Shown one piece after another: positions 1-7,141 of a DNA stretch of 19,060 nt (position 1 is its first letter; every line of letters starts with the position of its first letter). Both the position numbers and the translations under genes were made by a program. Source of the DNA: CAYLZN01 sp964387935 (lineage in GTDB: Bacteria; Acidobacteriota; Vicinamibacteria; Vicinamibacterales; JAFNAJ01); assembly GCA_964387935.1 (NCBI GenBank), contig CAYLZN010000085.1, positions 1 to 19,060 on the forward strand, read 5' to 3'. The notes below the pieces were generated by a model. The model worked only from the letters and a program-made list of their open reading frames with translations. It made no database searches and was not told the origin of the DNA.

Positions 1-2
1 GG

Positions 3-1118
3 GGGGCGACCGTCACGTTGCAGGTGCTCGGCCTGGCGGGACCGGCCGTCGAACGCGCACGCGCGATGGGCGTGCCTGTGCGCATCGGTCTCGACGCACC
101 CGGGGATTACCGCGCGGTCGTGGCACGACTGACGCCGCGGGTCGTCCTGACCCACTACTCGATCCACGGCGCGGAGGCCTATCGGCAGGCAGGTGTCCCG
201 TTCGTCCAGGTGCTCCACAACATCTACATGTGGTTCGACGAGGCCCAGCTGGCCGAGTTCAAGGCTGCGGCGCACCTGACCTCGTTGTTCATCGCCGTGT
301 CGGAGGAGGTCCGCAGATACAGTGTGGCGCGGCTCGGCGTTCCCGAGTCCCGGTGCGTGGTGATTCCGAGCGGCGTCGACATGACGCCGCTCGTCCCTGA
401 CGTCGCGGCCCGCCATCGCGCCGAACTGCGCCAGGCGCTCGGGATCGGGCCAGACGACTTCGTCTTTCTCGGGGTCGGCGCGATCAACCACCAGAAGAAC
501 CACCTGGGTGCGGTCCGCGCCTTCGCGGCCGTGGCCTCTGCCTGTCCGGGGGCCCGTCTCGTGCTGCTGGGGCCGGCGTTCGAGCGTGCCCTGCTCGAGG
601 AGGTCCAGACGTACGTCCGTCACGAATCGATCGGCGACCGCGTGATCTACGCAGGCGCGGTCCCGAGCGCGGCCCCCTACTTCGCGATGTCCGATGCGTT
701 CGTGAGCGCGGCCTTCTTCGAGGGCGGTCCGCTGACGCTGCTCGAGGCCGTGCGCGCCAACCTGCCGGTCGTCATGACACGCGTCGGACTCGCGGGCCAC
801 GTGCAGGGCGTTCCCGGGTTCGAGATCGTCGATGCCCCGATCGACATGGTCGAGTTCCGCGGCCGGATCTGGGAACTGGCCTCCACGCCCGAATTCGAGC
901 AGCGGTTCGGCGCGGCACTCGCGCGCACGTACAGGGAGCGCCGGCGGCCTGACGTCGCGCCCGCCCTGCGGGCGGCCATGGACAAGCGCCACGCCTACCA
1001 CCAGTTCGTCGATGTCATCCAGGACGTGGCAGGGGGACGCACGGTCTCCCGCGACATCGAGGCCGCCTCCTGGACGGCCCGGCTCCGGCACGAGATGCTC
1101 GACGGGATCGCCGGTTAA
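3..1118 (+). CDS. Glycosyltransferase family 4 (GT-B), 5'-truncated by window edge
   Basis: Retaining GT4-type sugar transferase, expected to act in the cytoplasm on a lipid-linked glycan. Visible features are an N-terminal half with HYSIHG and GVPFVQVLHNIYMW, then SGVD at the domain junction, HQKNH (sugar-nucleotide lobe), and the late block FFEGGPLTLLEA followed by LPVVMTRVG, which matches the family's E-x7-E region. A TTG at 18 could be read as a start, but the frame is open to base 3. The residues before the TTG (ATVTLQVLG) align with VTLLVLG inside the GT4 half of the fusion protein at 9367-11971, so the true start lies outside the window and at least about 35 residues are missing. The gene is on the opposite strand to the operon and its stop lies one base from the stop of the next gene. 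Family assignment is sure; donor and acceptor are unknown. Confidence 0.9.
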   Translation, partial: GATVTLQVLGLAGPAVERARAMGVPVRIGLDAPGDYRAVVARLTPRVVLTHYSIHGAEAYRQAGVPFVQVLHNIYMWFDEAQLAEFKAAAHLTSLFIAVSEEVRRYSVARLGVPESRCVVIPSGVDMTPLVPDVAARHRAELRQALGIGPDDFVFLGVGAINHQKNHLGAVRAFAAVASACPGARLVLLGPAFERALLEEVQTYVRHESIGDRVIYAGAVPSAAPYFAMSDAFVSAAFFEGGPLTLLEAVRANLPVVMTRVGLAGHVQGVPGFEIVDAPIDMVEFRGRIWELASTPEFEQRFGAALARTYRERRRPDVAPALRAAMDKRHAYHQFVDVIQDVAGGRTVSRDIEAASWTARLRHEMLDGIAG

Positions 1119-1119
1119 T

Positions 1120-2886
1120 TCAATCGATGCGCAAGGCCGCCCGCGAGACCGAGACCCCGAGATCCTCGCACACCGTCTGCAACTGCGCGACGCGTTCGGC
1201 CGGGATCTTGGCCGACGACACGATGACCTGCTCGACCCCGAGGGCGTCCACGACGTCCTCCAGGCGGTCCACACCACCGAAGACCGGCACCCCCTGGACG
1301 ATCGTCCGGTGCTTCCTCGCATTGTCGTCCAGGAACCCGACGACCCGGCGCCTCAGGGCGAGGTTGTTGCGGATCTCGCGGAGCACCATGACGCCTCCAT
1401 CCCCGGCACCGTAGACGAGCACCGGCAGCATGTCGTCGCCCCGTGGCCTGAGCACTTCGGCCAGCGTGCGGAACGACAGGCGCGTCGCGCTGGCGAACAC
1501 GACCAGCAGGAACCAGTTGACGACGAACACCGTCTTCGAGAAGCCCTCGAGGCGGTAGAGCACGACCAGGGCGATCATCGTCGCCACCGATCCCACGGTC
1601 ACGGCCTTGGCCAGCGTGAAGAGATCGCTCAGGCCCGTGTAGCGCCAGACGCCCTGGTACACCCTGAGCGCCGCAAACGCGAAGAGCTGACAGCCGATGA
1701 CCACCGGCAGGCCCTTGATGAACACGTCTCGCTGCGACAGGACCTCGTCCTCGAACCGGAGCATGTAGGCGAGGTAGTACGCGAGCACGATCAGCGCCAG
1801 GTCCATGACGACCATGGCGACCTGGCGCTTGTACATGAAGTTCGACACCAGGCTCACGAACCGCGTGCCCTCGTGCAGCTTGACCGCGTCCTCCGGATAC
1901 ACGTGGATGCGGCCCACGTACACCCCGAACAGCGTGAGGCCGATGACGAGCAGCGCGACGAGCACGATGCCGTACGAGAGCTGGTAGCGGTACGAGAGGA
2001 GCGCCACGGTCCCGCTCAGGACCGAGACCGTATAGAGCAGCAGCACCGCCTCGCGTTCGGAGAGCCCGAGCGCCACGAGGCGGTGGGAGGTGTGGTCGCG
2101 CCCGCCTTCGGCGATGGGCCGCCCGGCGAAGGTCCGCGTCACGGTCACGAGCAGCGTGTCGAAGATCGGCACGAGCAGGATGAGCACCGGGAACAGCAGG
2201 ACGGACACGACGCCCCGCGAGTACGGCCACCCGCCGACGAGGCTGAGCCCGCTGACGATCACCCCGAGGAACAGGCTCCCGGCGTCGCCCATGAAGATGG
2301 ACGCCGGATTGAAGTTGAACACCAGGAACCCGAGCAGGGCCCCGAGCACGATCGCGGCCAGCGTCGCCCCCTCGGCGTTGCCGTCCGCGATGAAGAACGC
2401 GAGCCGGAACGCCACGGTGATCGCCGCCACACCGGCCGCGAGACCGTCCATGTTGTCGAGCAGGTTCAGCGCGTTCGTGATGGCGACGAACCAGGCCAGG
2501 GTGACGAGCACGTCCAGCGAGGCGAACCCCGTCAGGCGGAGCTGCAGCCCCAGCGTCGCCATCGTCGATGCAACGAGGATCTGGGCAATGAGCTTCGTCT
2601 GCGGCTTCAGCGGCCGGAAGTCGTCGAGCACGCCGACGATGAGCATGACCAGGGCGCCGCCGAGCAGGGCCCAGACCGGCCAGCTCCACCCGGGTCTGGC
2701 GATGGCGACCATGTAGATGGCCGCCGCGATGGCCACGCCGCCGAGCAGCGGCACGGGCTTGCCGTGCCATCGGCTCGGCGACGGCTGTGCCACGACGCCC
2801 GTGGCGGCGGCAAGACGGCGCACCGCCAGCGTGGAGGCCACCGCGAGCACACAGGCAATCAGCCCGAGAGGCAGCACCGCGATCAT
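1120..2886 (-). CDS. WecA/MraY-type phosphoglycosyltransferase fused to FlaA1/PglF-like membrane and Rossmann region
   Basis: 588 residues. The N-terminal ~320 residues are a polytopic UDP-sugar:polyprenyl-phosphate sugar-1-phosphate transferase. Visible motifs are the Asp pair in VGVLDDF (D88-D89), NLLDNMDG (141-148), FMGDAGS with D201, and GGRDHTSHRL (261-270), all hallmarks of the WecA/MraY family. This enzyme would start glycan assembly on undecaprenyl phosphate at the inner membrane. From about residue 350 a second module begins: roughly four hydrophobic segments (about 355-470) containing LRFED and WRYTG, then a Rossmann start VYGAGDGG (491-498), FLDD and QGVPVFGG, as in the N-terminal part of FlaA1/PglF/CapD nucleotide-sugar dehydratases. 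The protein ends before the catalytic SDR domain, so the second half is probably regulatory or structural. ATG start at 2886 has no clear Shine-Dalgarno. It is the last gene of the minus-strand operon. Confidence 0.9.
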   Translation of the reverse strand: MIAVLPLGLIACVLAVASTLAVRRLAAATGVVAQPSPSRWHGKPVPLLGGVAIAAAIYMVAIARPGWSWPVWALLGGALVMLIVGVLDDFRPLKPQTKLIAQILVASTMATLGLQLRLTGFASLDVLVTLAWFVAITNALNLLDNMDGLAAGVAAITVAFRLAFFIADGNAEGATLAAIVLGALLGFLVFNFNPASIFMGDAGSLFLGVIVSGLSLVGGWPYSRGVVSVLLFPVLILLVPIFDTLLVTVTRTFAGRPIAEGGRDHTSHRLVALGLSEREAVLLLYTVSVLSGTVALLSYRYQLSYGIVLVALLVIGLTLFGVYVGRIHVYPEDAVKLHEGTRFVSLVSNFMYKRQVAMVVMDLALIVLAYYLAYMLRFEDEVLSQRDVFIKGLPVVIGCQLFAFAALRVYQGVWRYTGLSDLFTLAKAVTVGSVATMIALVVLYRLEGFSKTVFVVNWFLLVVFASATRLSFRTLAEVLRPRGDDMLPVLVYGAGDGGVMVLREIRNNLALRRRVVGFLDDNARKHRTIVQGVPVFGGVDRLEDVVDALGVEQVIVSSAKIPAERVAQLQTVCEDLGVSVSRAALRID

Positions 2887-2895
2887 GGGAGGACA

Positions 2896-2926
2896 CGGGT
2901 CGGGCGGCGTCAGGCCGCCCGACCCG
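2896..2926 (-). terminator. Perfect 13-bp hairpin between gmd and the WecA-like gene
   Basis: Arms 2896-2908 (CGGGTCGGGCGGC) and 2914-2926 are exact reverse complements around a five-base loop. It starts 11 bases after the gmd stop codon. There is no T-run on either side, so it does not qualify as a classical intrinsic terminator. It could be a partial terminator, an RNA 3'-end stabiliser or a site that reduces expression of the last gene of the operon. Confidence 0.45.
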
Positions 2927-2937
2927 CGCAGTGGAGT

Positions 2938-3918
2938 CTACCGCACGACCGCGTGGGCGGGGCGCACACGCTCGAGGTCGGCGTCCACCATCATGCGCAC
3001 CAGGCCGTCGAAAGTGACGCTCGGTTCCCAGCCGAGCACGCGGCGAGCCTTGCCCGGGTTGCCGATCAGGTGATCGACCTCAGCCGGGCGGAAGAACGCC
3101 GGGTCCACCCGCACGTGCGTCTGCCAGTCCAGGCCCGCGTGCCCGAAGGCCACCTCGACCAGTTCGCGCACGGCGTGATCGTGCCCCATCGAGATCACGT
3201 AGTCGTCTGGCTGGTCCTGCTGCAGCATGAGCCACATCGCCCGGACGTAGTCACCCGCGAAACCCCAGTCGCGGCGCGCGTCGAGGTTGCCGAGCGCCAG
3301 GTGGTCGGTCAGACCGTGCTTGATCCTCGCCACGCCATCCGTCACCTTCCGTGTCACGAACTCGAGGCCCCGGCGCGGCGACTCGTGGTTGAACAGGATG
3401 CCAGACACCGCGAACAACCCGTAGCTTTCGCGGTAATTCACGGTGATGTAGTGCCCGAACACCTTGGAGACCCCGTAGGGGCTGCGCGGGTAGAACGGGG
3501 TGAGCTCGGTCTGGGGCACCTCCCGCACCTTGCCGTACATCTCGCTCGAGGACGCCTGGTAGAACCGGATCCTGGGGTTGACCTGCCTGATGGCCTCCAG
3601 CACGCGCGTAACCCCTTGGGCGTTGAATTCCCCCGTCAGCATGGGCTGGTCCCATGACGCGGGAACGAAGGACATGGCGGCCAGGTTGTAGACCTCGTCC
3701 GGCCTGGCCTGCTCGACCGCCTTGATCAGCGACAGCTGGTCCAGCAGGTCCGCCTGGATGAGCGTCAGCCGATCCAGCAGGTGTTCGATACGCCAGGCAT
3801 TCGGCGCGCTCAGGCGACGGGTCAGGCCGAACACCTCGTAGCCCTTGTCGAGCAGCAGTTCGGCCAGGTAGGAGCCGTCCTGGCCGGTGATTCCGGTGAT
3901 GAGTGCGCGCTTGGCCAT
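2938..3918 (-). CDS. gmd: GDP-mannose 4,6-dehydratase
   Basis: Short-chain dehydrogenase/reductase-type enzyme converting GDP-D-mannose to GDP-4-keto-6-deoxy-D-mannose in the cytoplasm, the precursor of GDP-rhamnose, GDP-fucose or perosamine. The NAD(P) loop is GITGQDGSYL (9-18). The active site shows SSSEMYG (123-129) and Y148-x3-K152, and the family block ILFNHESPRRG (174-184) is intact. At 326 residues it is in the size range of short bacterial Gmd proteins. I chose ATG at 3918, giving MAKRALITG, over a TTG seven codons upstream because it puts the nucleotide-binding strand at the usual distance from the N terminus; no strong ribosome site is visible. The reductase that would complete the sugar (RMD, Fcl or an aminotransferase) is not in this window. 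Confidence 0.93.
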   Translation of the reverse strand: MAKRALITGITGQDGSYLAELLLDKGYEVFGLTRRLSAPNAWRIEHLLDRLTLIQADLLDQLSLIKAVEQARPDEVYNLAAMSFVPASWDQPMLTGEFNAQGVTRVLEAIRQVNPRIRFYQASSSEMYGKVREVPQTELTPFYPRSPYGVSKVFGHYITVNYRESYGLFAVSGILFNHESPRRGLEFVTRKVTDGVARIKHGLTDHLALGNLDARRDWGFAGDYVRAMWLMLQQDQPDDYVISMGHDHAVRELVEVAFGHAGLDWQTHVRVDPAFFRPAEVDHLIGNPGKARRVLGWEPSVTFDGLVRMMVDADLERVRPAHAVVR

Positions 3919-3943
3919 AACCGGCCATTTTACCAACAAGCGC

Positions 3944-4723
3944 TCATCCGGCCGAGTCTGGCGGTGCCGAGCCTGGCGACGTCGAGCCTGGAGAGGTCGC
4001 CACGCACCAGAGCACGTTGCCCCAGCGCAGCGACGCGCGATCCTCGAGTCCCGAGCACCGGACGGCCAGGTCCCAGCTGAGCACGCTCAGGAAGGGCGCG
4101 AGCGTCGAGAACGTCCTCAACTGGGTGACGCGCCACCCCGAGGTTTCGGCCAGGTCCCGCAGCGACGCCCTCGTGAACCGGCACACGTGCTGGGCGCCCG
4201 CGAGGCGTGGCACGAGGTGCAGGCGATCGAGCGCGAACTCGATCGCCGGCCACGTGCCCTGGTAGTTCGGGGTCGTGAGGGTCAGCACACCACCCGGCTT
4301 GACGAGTCGCAGCAGCGAGGCCAGCAGGTGCCGCCCCTGGAAGAGCGGCAGGTGCTCGATCACCTCCAGGCAGTACGCCCGGTCGAACGTTGCGGCGTCG
4401 AACCCAAGGTCGTCGACGAGGCCGACCTCGAATCGCGCGCGCGGTCCGCCGAAGGTCCGCCGCGCATATGCCACGGCGTCCTCGTTGGCGTCCACGCCCA
4501 CGACGTGCGCGCCTAGCTCGGCGAGCAGCGCCGCGACGACGCCCGACCCGCACCCCACGTCGAGCACGCGGTCCCCGGGCGCCGGAGGCGAGAAGGCGCG
4601 AATCATCCGCTCCTTCTCCCAGTGCCAGTACCGCTGCACCACAGGGCCCTGCGTCCGCGCCCGGTGCTGGTAGTCCCCCGGGATCGCGATGGCATCCCCC
4701 GTACGCCGCTGGTGATCACTCAC
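3944..4723 (-). CDS. Class I SAM-dependent methyltransferase
   Basis: 259 residues. Motif I is VLDVGCGSG (53-61), the acidic residue after strand 2 is in VGVDAN (D78), and CLEVIEHLPLF followed by LLRLVKPGGVL are the usual post-motif blocks of UbiG-like Methyltransf_11/23 proteins. It probably O- or N-methylates a sugar or lipid-linked glycan. The GTG start overlaps the upstream GT2 stop by eight bases, which suggests translational coupling. The C terminus is an odd low-complexity Ser/Pro tail (SPGSTSPGSAPPDSAG). In ABC-exported O antigens such as E. coli O8/O9 a methyltransferase caps the chain end that Wzt then reads. A similar role here is possible because this operon encodes a Wzt with a binding domain, but that is inference. 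Confidence 0.87.
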   Translation of the reverse strand: MSDHQRRTGDAIAIPGDYQHRARTQGPVVQRYWHWEKERMIRAFSPPAPGDRVLDVGCGSGVVAALLAELGAHVVGVDANEDAVAYARRTFGGPRARFEVGLVDDLGFDAATFDRAYCLEVIEHLPLFQGRHLLASLLRLVKPGGVLTLTTPNYQGTWPAIEFALDRLHLVPRLAGAQHVCRFTRASLRDLAETSGWRVTQLRTFSTLAPFLSVLSWDLAVRCSGLEDRASLRWGNVLWCVATSPGSTSPGSAPPDSAG

Positions 4724-5513
4724 GCGCCGTGCCCCCCGCCCTCGCAGCGGTCACGCTGACGTCGAACTCGCGGGCCACGAGCGCCGCCAGCCCGGGTGCC
4801 CGGTAGTGACCGGCGAGCTGGTGGTACTTGATCCGGAGGATGTCACGAGCCCCAATCGCGGAGTCGCGAAACACGCGGACCGAGGACGTCTCGTTGCGGA
4901 CGAGACACACGGGCAATCGCTTGATCTCCAGCCCGTAGTGAAGCGCCAGGTAGATCAGCTCGACGTCGAACGCGAACCGACTGATGCGCAGCAACGGGAA
5001 CAGCTCACCGGCGACATCGTCGCGGACGGCCTTCAGCCCGCACTGCGTGTCGAAGAAGCCGCCCGTGACGAGCGTGCCGACCGCGGTGGAACAGACGTGT
5101 GACGCCGCTCGCCTGGCCCACCCGACGGGCGCCGGGGAACTGGAGGCTGGCAGGGTGCGATCGCCGACCACGAGGTGGAAGCCACGGTCCCGGACGGCGT
5201 GCAGGCTCGCGAGGATCGGATCGACCCCGTAAGGGAGGTCGACGTCCGTGAACAGGCGGACACGACCCCGTGCGGCGAGCATGCCGGCGGCGACGGCCGC
5301 CCCCTTGCCCTGGTTGCGCGGGAGCGTGAGCAGGCGCACGTCGGCACGCCCGTCCCATGCCGTGCCCGCGAGGTCGCCTCCCCCGTCATCGACGACAACG
5401 ATCTCCCAGGCGGGCACGCACGACAGGCCACGGCTCAGCGCCGCCACGGTGTCCCGGGCGAGCGCTCCTGCCCGGTAGCACGGCAGGATCACGGACAGGT
5501 CTGGCGGCGACAT
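4716..5513 (-). CDS. Family 2 glycosyltransferase, polyprenyl-phosphate sugar synthase (DPM/GtrB-like)
   Basis: 265 residues. GT-A fold signatures are LSVILPCYRAG (6-16), VVVDDGGGD (39-47), NQGKGAAVAAGM (67-78) and the metal-binding TDVD (89-92). The downstream block with FFDTQCGLKA is typical of dolichyl-phosphate glucose/mannose synthase and GtrB-type enzymes. These move a sugar from its nucleotide carrier to undecaprenyl phosphate so that an outward-facing GT-C enzyme can use it. The ATG at 5513 is preceded by GAGGGAG (5516-5522), which overlaps the upstream TGA stop; this supports that start and indicates coupling to the GT39 gene just before it. No C-terminal transmembrane anchor is apparent. 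The pairing with the adjacent GT39 protein strengthens the functional call. Confidence 0.88.
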   Translation of the reverse strand: MSPPDLSVILPCYRAGALARDTVAALSRGLSCVPAWEIVVVDDGGGDLAGTAWDGRADVRLLTLPRNQGKGAAVAAGMLAARGRVRLFTDVDLPYGVDPILASLHAVRDRGFHLVVGDRTLPASSSPAPVGWARRAASHVCSTAVGTLVTGGFFDTQCGLKAVRDDVAGELFPLLRISRFAFDVELIYLALHYGLEIKRLPVCLVRNETSSVRVFRDSAIGARDILRIKYHQLAGHYRAPGLAALVAREFDVSVTAARAGGTARE

Positions 5514-5520
5514 GACTCCC

Positions 5521-7107
5521 TCAGGACACCCGGCGAAACACGCGCGCGGGGGCGCCATAGCGCCCCGGTTTGGAAGCCGTTTCGAGGACGATCACGTAAT
5601 CCCGGCCCGTCCAGCTCCGCAGGAGTGCCGCGTCCAGCCGGACCGGCACGAGTGCCTGGTCAGAAGGATACGTCTCGAACAGTTCGACGATGAAGTCGGG
5701 AGGGTCCGGCGCCAGCGCCGCCCGCAGCCTCGAGTTGCGCGCCGCAGGCGTGATGTCCTCGAGGATGTAGGGCCACCACATGTTCTGCGGGTAGTCGCTC
5801 GGCCGCGACCGCGCGAGGTGCAGATGCGGCAGCCCGCCCCACAGGAACACCGAGGCGTCCCTGGGGACCACGGTTTCGATCTCGGCGACGGTCTGGGCGA
5901 TCGGCGCCTCGGCGCTGCGGCGTCGGGCGATCTCGCCGAGACCCCGATACTCCGCCACGAGCGCCGCGGTGATCAGGAGGCCGGTCGCCACCGCCACGCG
6001 CGACGCGACACGGCGCTGAAGGCACAGTGCGCCGACGGCCACGAGCGCGGGTCCAATCGCGGAGATGAAGTAGTGCCGGAAGAACAGGAGGCTGAGCACG
6101 GCCTGCAAAGTCGCTCCGAGGCACCAGGCCAGCAGCACGGCGACTGTCGCGCTGCTGCCGCGCTCCGTGCTGCGCCGGGACCGGCGCACGGCGGCCGCCC
6201 AGGCGACGAGCGCCGGCGGTACGAGGTACAGCAGCACCGTCGGGAACCGCGCGAGGACCTCCCGCAGGCTGCGTGGCACGACCAGGTTGTTCTGGAGGTT
6301 CTGCAGGAACGCGGGCAGCGTGACCCTGGACGCGATGAGGCTCTTGTAGTGCACGGCGCCGAGCCAGTACTCGTCGAGCGTGCCGCTGGCCTGGAGGGCG
6401 AGAACGAAGGCAAGGGCCAGCGCCGCGGCGACGCCCCCGGCGAGGGCCAGCCCCCGGATCCAGGCGCGCCTCCCGGACGCCACCAGGACCGCGGTGGCTG
6501 CCGGGAGGGCCAGCGTGAACACCGACGTCTGCTTGACGAACCACGCGCTGAACACCGCCACCCCGAAGGCCACCGCCCACCAGCCTCTGGTCGGCCGAGA
6601 CCACAGCAGCAGCGCGACGCCGGCCGCTTCCGGCAGCGTCGTGTAGATGGCGATGTTGAACCCGTCGTCCACCACCTGGAAATGCGTGACCAGCAGGAGG
6701 TACATCGCGCCGGTGACACAGGCCAGCACGCGGGCCGTGGCCTCCGAGGGTCCCGGCGGGCCGCGGCGCCGGGCCGCGAGGCAGAGCGCCGCGAGGCAGA
6801 GCGCCGTGACGAAGATCCAGAGGTGCTCGATGACGCGCGCGACTTGCACGAGGCCGGGGTTGCCCGGCGCGAGCCGGTAGGCGGCCGCCCAGACGTATTC
6901 GACCAGGGGGTTCTTGGTCTCGAAGGTCGCCCAGTAGGCTGGCTGGCCATGCGCGATGTTCTGCGCCATGAACAGGAAGAACGCGCCGTCCCGCTGCACG
7001 GGTGCCTGGGCGTTCACGGCGAGACGCTGGGCCGTGAGGACGCCGAGCACCGCCGCCCAGCCGAGCACGACCAGCCACCGCGTCGACCTCGCGGGAATCG
7101 ACGTCAC
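5521..7107 (-). CDS. GT39/PMT-like integral membrane glycosyltransferase (GT-C fold)
   Basis: 528 residues, mostly hydrophobic with around ten predicted membrane segments. After the first segment a periplasmic loop carries QRDGAFFLFMAQNIAHG (38-54) and then TFETKNPLVEY. This is the arrangement of the catalytic acidic loop and the D/K-x-P-P-L-like element of PMT_2/GT39 proteins. Such enzymes take a sugar from a polyprenyl-phosphate donor on the outer face of the inner membrane. The following gene encodes a likely synthase for that donor. The GTG start is preceded by GAGGA (7112-7116) four bases upstream. The C-terminal soluble part contains VFLWGGLPHLHLARSRPSDY and probably lies in the periplasm. 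Substrate is unknown. Confidence 0.85.
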   Translation of the reverse strand: MTSIPARSTRWLVVLGWAAVLGVLTAQRLAVNAQAPVQRDGAFFLFMAQNIAHGQPAYWATFETKNPLVEYVWAAAYRLAPGNPGLVQVARVIEHLWIFVTALCLAALCLAARRRGPPGPSEATARVLACVTGAMYLLLVTHFQVVDDGFNIAIYTTLPEAAGVALLLWSRPTRGWWAVAFGVAVFSAWFVKQTSVFTLALPAATAVLVASGRRAWIRGLALAGGVAAALALAFVLALQASGTLDEYWLGAVHYKSLIASRVTLPAFLQNLQNNLVVPRSLREVLARFPTVLLYLVPPALVAWAAAVRRSRRSTERGSSATVAVLLAWCLGATLQAVLSLLFFRHYFISAIGPALVAVGALCLQRRVASRVAVATGLLITAALVAEYRGLGEIARRRSAEAPIAQTVAEIETVVPRDASVFLWGGLPHLHLARSRPSDYPQNMWWPYILEDITPAARNSRLRAALAPDPPDFIVELFETYPSDQALVPVRLDAALLRSWTGRDYVIVLETASKPGRYGAPARVFRRVS

Positions 7108-7111
7108 GAGT

Positions 7112-7116
7112 TCCTC
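7112..7116 (-). promoter_or_regulatory. Shine-Dalgarno site of the GT39 gene
   Basis: GAGGA read on the minus strand, four bases before the GTG at 7107. It decides for GTG over the nearby ATG at 7118, which is out of frame and hits a stop after four codons. Confidence 0.6.
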
Positions 7117-7141
7117 ATGACTGGCTGCGGTCCCGGCGCGT

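Noticed and set aside
18..20. TTG as start codon of the first glycosyltransferase
   Set aside because: The frame is open to the window edge, and residues before the TTG align with the internal GT4 sequence of the fusion protein, so the gene begins upstream.
832..3657. Open frame of 941 codons on the + strand across the WecA-like and gmd genes
   Set aside because: The translation is a His/Glu/Arg/Asp-rich composition without motifs, typical of the reverse frame of GC-rich genes. The minus strand carries clear protein families over the same bases.
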